Assembly (NCBI GenBank): GCA_017428055.1
Contig: JAFRRN010000021.1
Span: 1-50,747 of the forward strand
DNA from: Prevotella sp.
Lineage (GTDB): Bacteria; Bacteroidota; Bacteroidia; Bacteroidales; Bacteroidaceae
Direction of reading: 5' to 3'
Length of the DNA stretch: 50,747 nucleotides
Positions 48,405 through 50,747 of this stretch are shown piece after piece (within the stretch, counting starts at the first letter, position 1; each line of letters opens with the position of its first letter). A program made the position numbers and the translations under genes. The notes beneath the pieces were generated by a model. That model was not told the DNA's origin, ran no database searches, and saw nothing but the letters and a program-made list of their open reading frames with translations.

Positions 48405-50126
48405 ATGAAAAAGCTATTTTATTCATTATTCGCCCTGGCCATGACGGCCATGACATTCACCAGTTGTGAGGATGTACCCATGCCTTACGACGACCCCACC
48501 ATGAACCAAGGCGGTGGCAACACGACGGTCATCGACCCGACGGGAACGGGTACGCAAGACGACCCCTTCAACGTGATTGCCGCCATCAACTACGCACAGC
48601 AGTTGGAATTGGGAGAGGAAAGCGACAAAGACATCTACATCAAGGGAGTTGTGGTGTCCATCGCCGAGAACTACACGCTGCTATACGGTAACGCCCGCTT
48701 CTACATCTCCGATGACGGCACAGCCAAAAACCAACTCCTCATCTATCGCGCACTATACTTGGGGAATAGGAAGTACACCGATGGCGACCTCCTCCAAGAG
48801 GGCGACTCCGTGATTATCTGCGGAAAGGTAACCAACTATAACGGAACTCTCGAGACCGCGCAAAACAAGGCCTACCTCTATTCGCTCAATGGGCAAATCG
48901 TAGAAAGCAGCAGCTCAGCAGCCGGGGATCCTACAGGAACGGGTACGCTTGAAGACCCGTTCAACTCCGTGGCAGCCATGGCCTTCTGCGAGGAATTGGG
49001 AGTAGGAAACGAAAGTGACAAGGATTATTACATCAAGGGTAAGGTGGCCACCATTACCGAAAACTATTCCACCCAATATGGAAACGCCCAGTTCACCATC
49101 TCCGACGACGGTACGGCTAAGGGGCAGTTCCTGATTTACCGTGCGCTTTATCTTGGGAACAAGAAATATACCGAGGGCGACCTCCTCAAAGAGGGCGACG
49201 AAGTCATTGTCTGCGGAAGATTGACCAATTATAACGGCACGGCAGAAACCGCACAGAACAAGGCTTACCTCTACTCGCTTAATGGGGTGACGGGCGGCGA
49301 CACTCCGACACCATCGGGCGAAGCCAAGGGCAGCGGCACGTTGGAAGACCCGTTCAATGCGGTTGCCGCCAATAATTATGCCAGTTCCTTGGCTGCCGAT
49401 GCCAAGAGCGACAAGGATGTCTATATCAAGGGTAAGATTTCGTCCATCGCCAACAACGGGGCGTTTGGCACTCAATACGGCAATGCTACATTCTATATCT
49501 CTGATGATGGAACATCCAACAATGAGTTCTATGTCTTCCGTACTCTCTATTTAGGAAACAAGAAATATGACAACACTAACGACCCGAACATCAACGTAGG
49601 TGATGAGGTCATCATCTGCGGAAAGGTGACAAACTACAGGGGCAACACACCCGAGACATCAGCCAATGAAAGCTACATCTATTCGCTCAACGGCAAGACC
49701 GAAGGCGGCGGTGGTGAAGAACAGCCCAAAGATGCTGGCACTTACGACAGCCCGCTGACCGTCACGCAAGCCATCTCCCTCGCCAATGCCGATGCCGCAT
49801 GGGTGAAAGGCTACATCGTAGGCTATGTCACGGGGCAAGTGATCAGCACAGGCGCGGTGTTCTCTGCCGAGGGTGCTACGAACACAAACCTGCTCATTGC
49901 CGCCTCCGCCTCCGAGACCGATGTCAGCAAGTGTATGCCCATCCAGTTGTCGCGCGACTATCGTGCCGACTTCGCCCTTGACGCCAACCCTGGGATGTTG
50001 GGCAAGGAAGTCATCATCGCCGGGCAGTTAACCACCTATTTCGGTGTTCCTGGCTTGAAATCTCCTACCTACATCGAGGCCAATGGCAAGAGCGTAGGCA
50101 ATAAGGTCAAGTTCCGAAAGAGATAA
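48405..50126 (+). CDS. Multi-OB-fold surface lipoprotein (DUF6359-like repeats)
   Basis: 573 aa from ATG 48405 (the frame upstream starts only with TTG). Lipobox MTFTSCEDVP. Three tandem modules of about 125 residues each start TGTGTQDDPFN, TGTGTLEDPFN and KGSGTLEDPFN. Each continues KDxYIKGxVxxI...YGNAxFYISDDGT...FRxLYLGNKKY...GDEVIICGKVTNYxG..ETxxNxxYIYSLNG. A fourth, divergent module follows a Gly-rich linker (TYDSPLTVTQAISLANADAAWVKGYIVGYVTG). Modules resemble the OB-fold lipoproteins grouped as DUF6359. DNA is also repeated, so the modules arose by internal duplication. Third gene of the receptor operon; ends before a strong terminator. Confidence 0.83.
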   Translation: MKKLFYSLFALAMTAMTFTSCEDVPMPYDDPTMNQGGGNTTVIDPTGTGTQDDPFNVIAAINYAQQLELGEESDKDIYIKGVVVSIAENYTLLYGNARFYISDDGTAKNQLLIYRALYLGNRKYTDGDLLQEGDSVIICGKVTNYNGTLETAQNKAYLYSLNGQIVESSSSAAGDPTGTGTLEDPFNSVAAMAFCEELGVGNESDKDYYIKGKVATITENYSTQYGNAQFTISDDGTAKGQFLIYRALYLGNKKYTEGDLLKEGDEVIVCGRLTNYNGTAETAQNKAYLYSLNGVTGGDTPTPSGEAKGSGTLEDPFNAVAANNYASSLAADAKSDKDVYIKGKISSIANNGAFGTQYGNATFYISDDGTSNNEFYVFRTLYLGNKKYDNTNDPNINVGDEVIICGKVTNYRGNTPETSANESYIYSLNGKTEGGGGEEQPKDAGTYDSPLTVTQAISLANADAAWVKGYIVGYVTGQVISTGAVFSAEGATNTNLLIAASASETDVSKCMPIQLSRDYRADFALDANPGMLGKEVIIAGQLTTYFGVPGLKSPTYIEANGKSVGNKVKFRKR

Positions 50127-50158
50127 GTGCTTGAAAAAAGAGTCATTTGATATGACAT

Positions 50159-50228
50159 AAGACAAAAATCTTCAAAAACCTAACGTTAATCCATCTGATT
50201 TCCGCTTGTTTTTGAAGATTTTTGTCTT
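50159..50228. terminator. Perfect 21-bp hairpin between convergent genes
   Basis: 50159-50179 and 50208-50228 are exact reverse complements (21 bp) with a 28-nt loop. The arms contain runs of A on the left and T on the right, so it can act as a terminator on both strands: for the receptor operon and for the DUF5675 gene. Confidence 0.85.
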
Positions 50229-50237
50229 AATCACAAC

Positions 50238-50690
50238 TCACCTCACCGTGATCCACACTCCCTCGCCACGGTCTTTCGCCTCCACGATTTTCTGTTTCAG
50301 GCGATGCACCCACGTGTTGGAGTTCCACACATGCCCCACGGTCTTGTTCTCGCCCACGAGGATGCAGCCCTGCGTGTCCGCTACCGAGTTGCCAGCATGT
50401 ATGCGAATGCCCTCAAACATCGGTACGCCGAGCAACAACGGCAACCATTTCCCGAACTTCTCCGACTTGGTAATCACCACGGGGTAGCGGCCTTCGGGGA
50501 TGGCGGTCTTGCCCGCCACCTTCCTGCCCTTCTTACCCCATCCGATGTCCCGCCAAGTGGGTTCCAACGTGTCGCAGAGATACACCTCCCGCTCGCCCGC
50601 GAGAAACTCATCGTCCACCCGTTCCCTGACGGCAAGCCTACCTATCGTGTAGTTTCTCCTTTTCGCTATTCTTGTCAATACCAACTCCAT
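50238..50690 (-). CDS. DUF5675 family protein
   Basis: 150 aa from ATG 50690 (MELVLTRIAKRRNYTIGRL). No signal or TM. Conserved blocks: VYLCDTLEPTWRDIGWGKKG, GKTAIPEGRYPVVIT, FEGIRIHAGNSVADTQGCILVGENK and VHRLKQKIVEAKDRGEGVWITV. These match DUF5675, often found in phage-related and Bacteroidetes genomes; the HxGNxxxDTxGCILVG motif resembles a Cys-His active site of L,D-transpeptidase-like proteins, but catalysis is unproven. The longer frame to 50720 begins with TTG. The last 57 bases of the window hold nothing I can identify. Confidence 0.8.
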   Translation of the reverse strand: MELVLTRIAKRRNYTIGRLAVRERVDDEFLAGEREVYLCDTLEPTWRDIGWGKKGRKVAGKTAIPEGRYPVVITKSEKFGKWLPLLLGVPMFEGIRIHAGNSVADTQGCILVGENKTVGHVWNSNTWVHRLKQKIVEAKDRGEGVWITVR

Positions 50691-50747
50691 AAAAAAACTG
50701 TTTAACTGTTTTTTCGCCAAGGACCAGCCTTCACATATACGCCAGTG

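Overview
The window looks like a chromosomal segment of a Bacteroidales bacterium, most likely a Prevotellaceae member (Prevotella or a close relative). The reasons are the many upstream boxes fitting the Bacteroidetes promoter pattern TTTG-N19-21-TAnnTTTG, the A-rich leaders without a strong Shine-Dalgarno, the exbB-exbD-exbD-tonB-pstS-TPR cluster, a SusD-less TonB-dependent receptor with DUF5689-type lipoproteins, a Wzi-type capsule protein, MenA and a large carbohydrate-active enzyme set. No rRNA, tRNA, CRISPR array or intact insertion sequence was seen.

Layout. 1-5.5 kb: the end of a minus-strand pair (GH20 hexosaminidase, DsbD-like protein cut by the window edge), a hairpin-rich gap, menA divergent from an HD phosphohydrolase, and a small lipoprotein. 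5.5-11.1 kb: the minus-strand Ton energisation operon exbB, exbD, exbD, tonB, pstS-like, TPR. 11.2-15.9 kb: aminotransferase, ribBA and an LptF/LptG-type permease. 16.2-21.9 kb: a plus-strand run of an AT-rich ATP-grasp gene, a GH31 alpha-xylosidase with a PA14 insert and a XylE-like sugar symporter. 22-26.4 kb: a frameshifted lipoprotein gene, a Fur-family regulator, and an acyl-CoA ligase operon with a PH-domain membrane protein.

26.6-31.2 kb is an AT-rich minus-strand defence island: a D12-type adenine methyltransferase, a probable restriction endonuclease gene with a frameshift, an AlbA_2/divergent-AAA protein and an XRE regulator, preceded by a small unknown gene. 31.8-35 kb holds an EamA permease and a GH3 enzyme. 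35.2-38.5 kb is a minus-strand operon of a Wzi-like outer-membrane protein, a lipocalin-like lipoprotein, a fused double FdtA-type cupin and a DUF4298 protein. 38.7-42 kb has a Gly/Ser/Arg-rich secreted protein, a 2-hydroxyacid dehydrogenase, a histidine phosphatase and a DUF308 membrane protein.

42-50.1 kb is the most interesting stretch. Two divergent transcription units face away from 44.3-44.4 kb. On the minus strand are a secreted endonuclease/exonuclease/phosphatase-fold enzyme, a DNA-glycosylase-like protein and uridine kinase. On the plus strand are a TonB-dependent receptor, a DUF5689 lipoprotein and a lipoprotein made of repeated OB-fold-like modules. I infer a candidate nucleic-acid (or nucleotide) scavenging locus: surface binding, import across the outer membrane, cleavage and pyrimidine salvage.

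A second recurring signal is a set of intergenic arrays of about three degenerate units repeated at 22 bp (near 2.46, 12.63, 23.23, 30.75 and 35.06 kb). The repeat length is the same but the sequence differs in each gap. Start codons below were moved downstream where a promoter box overlaps the longest open frame or where only a TTG/GTG would start it.
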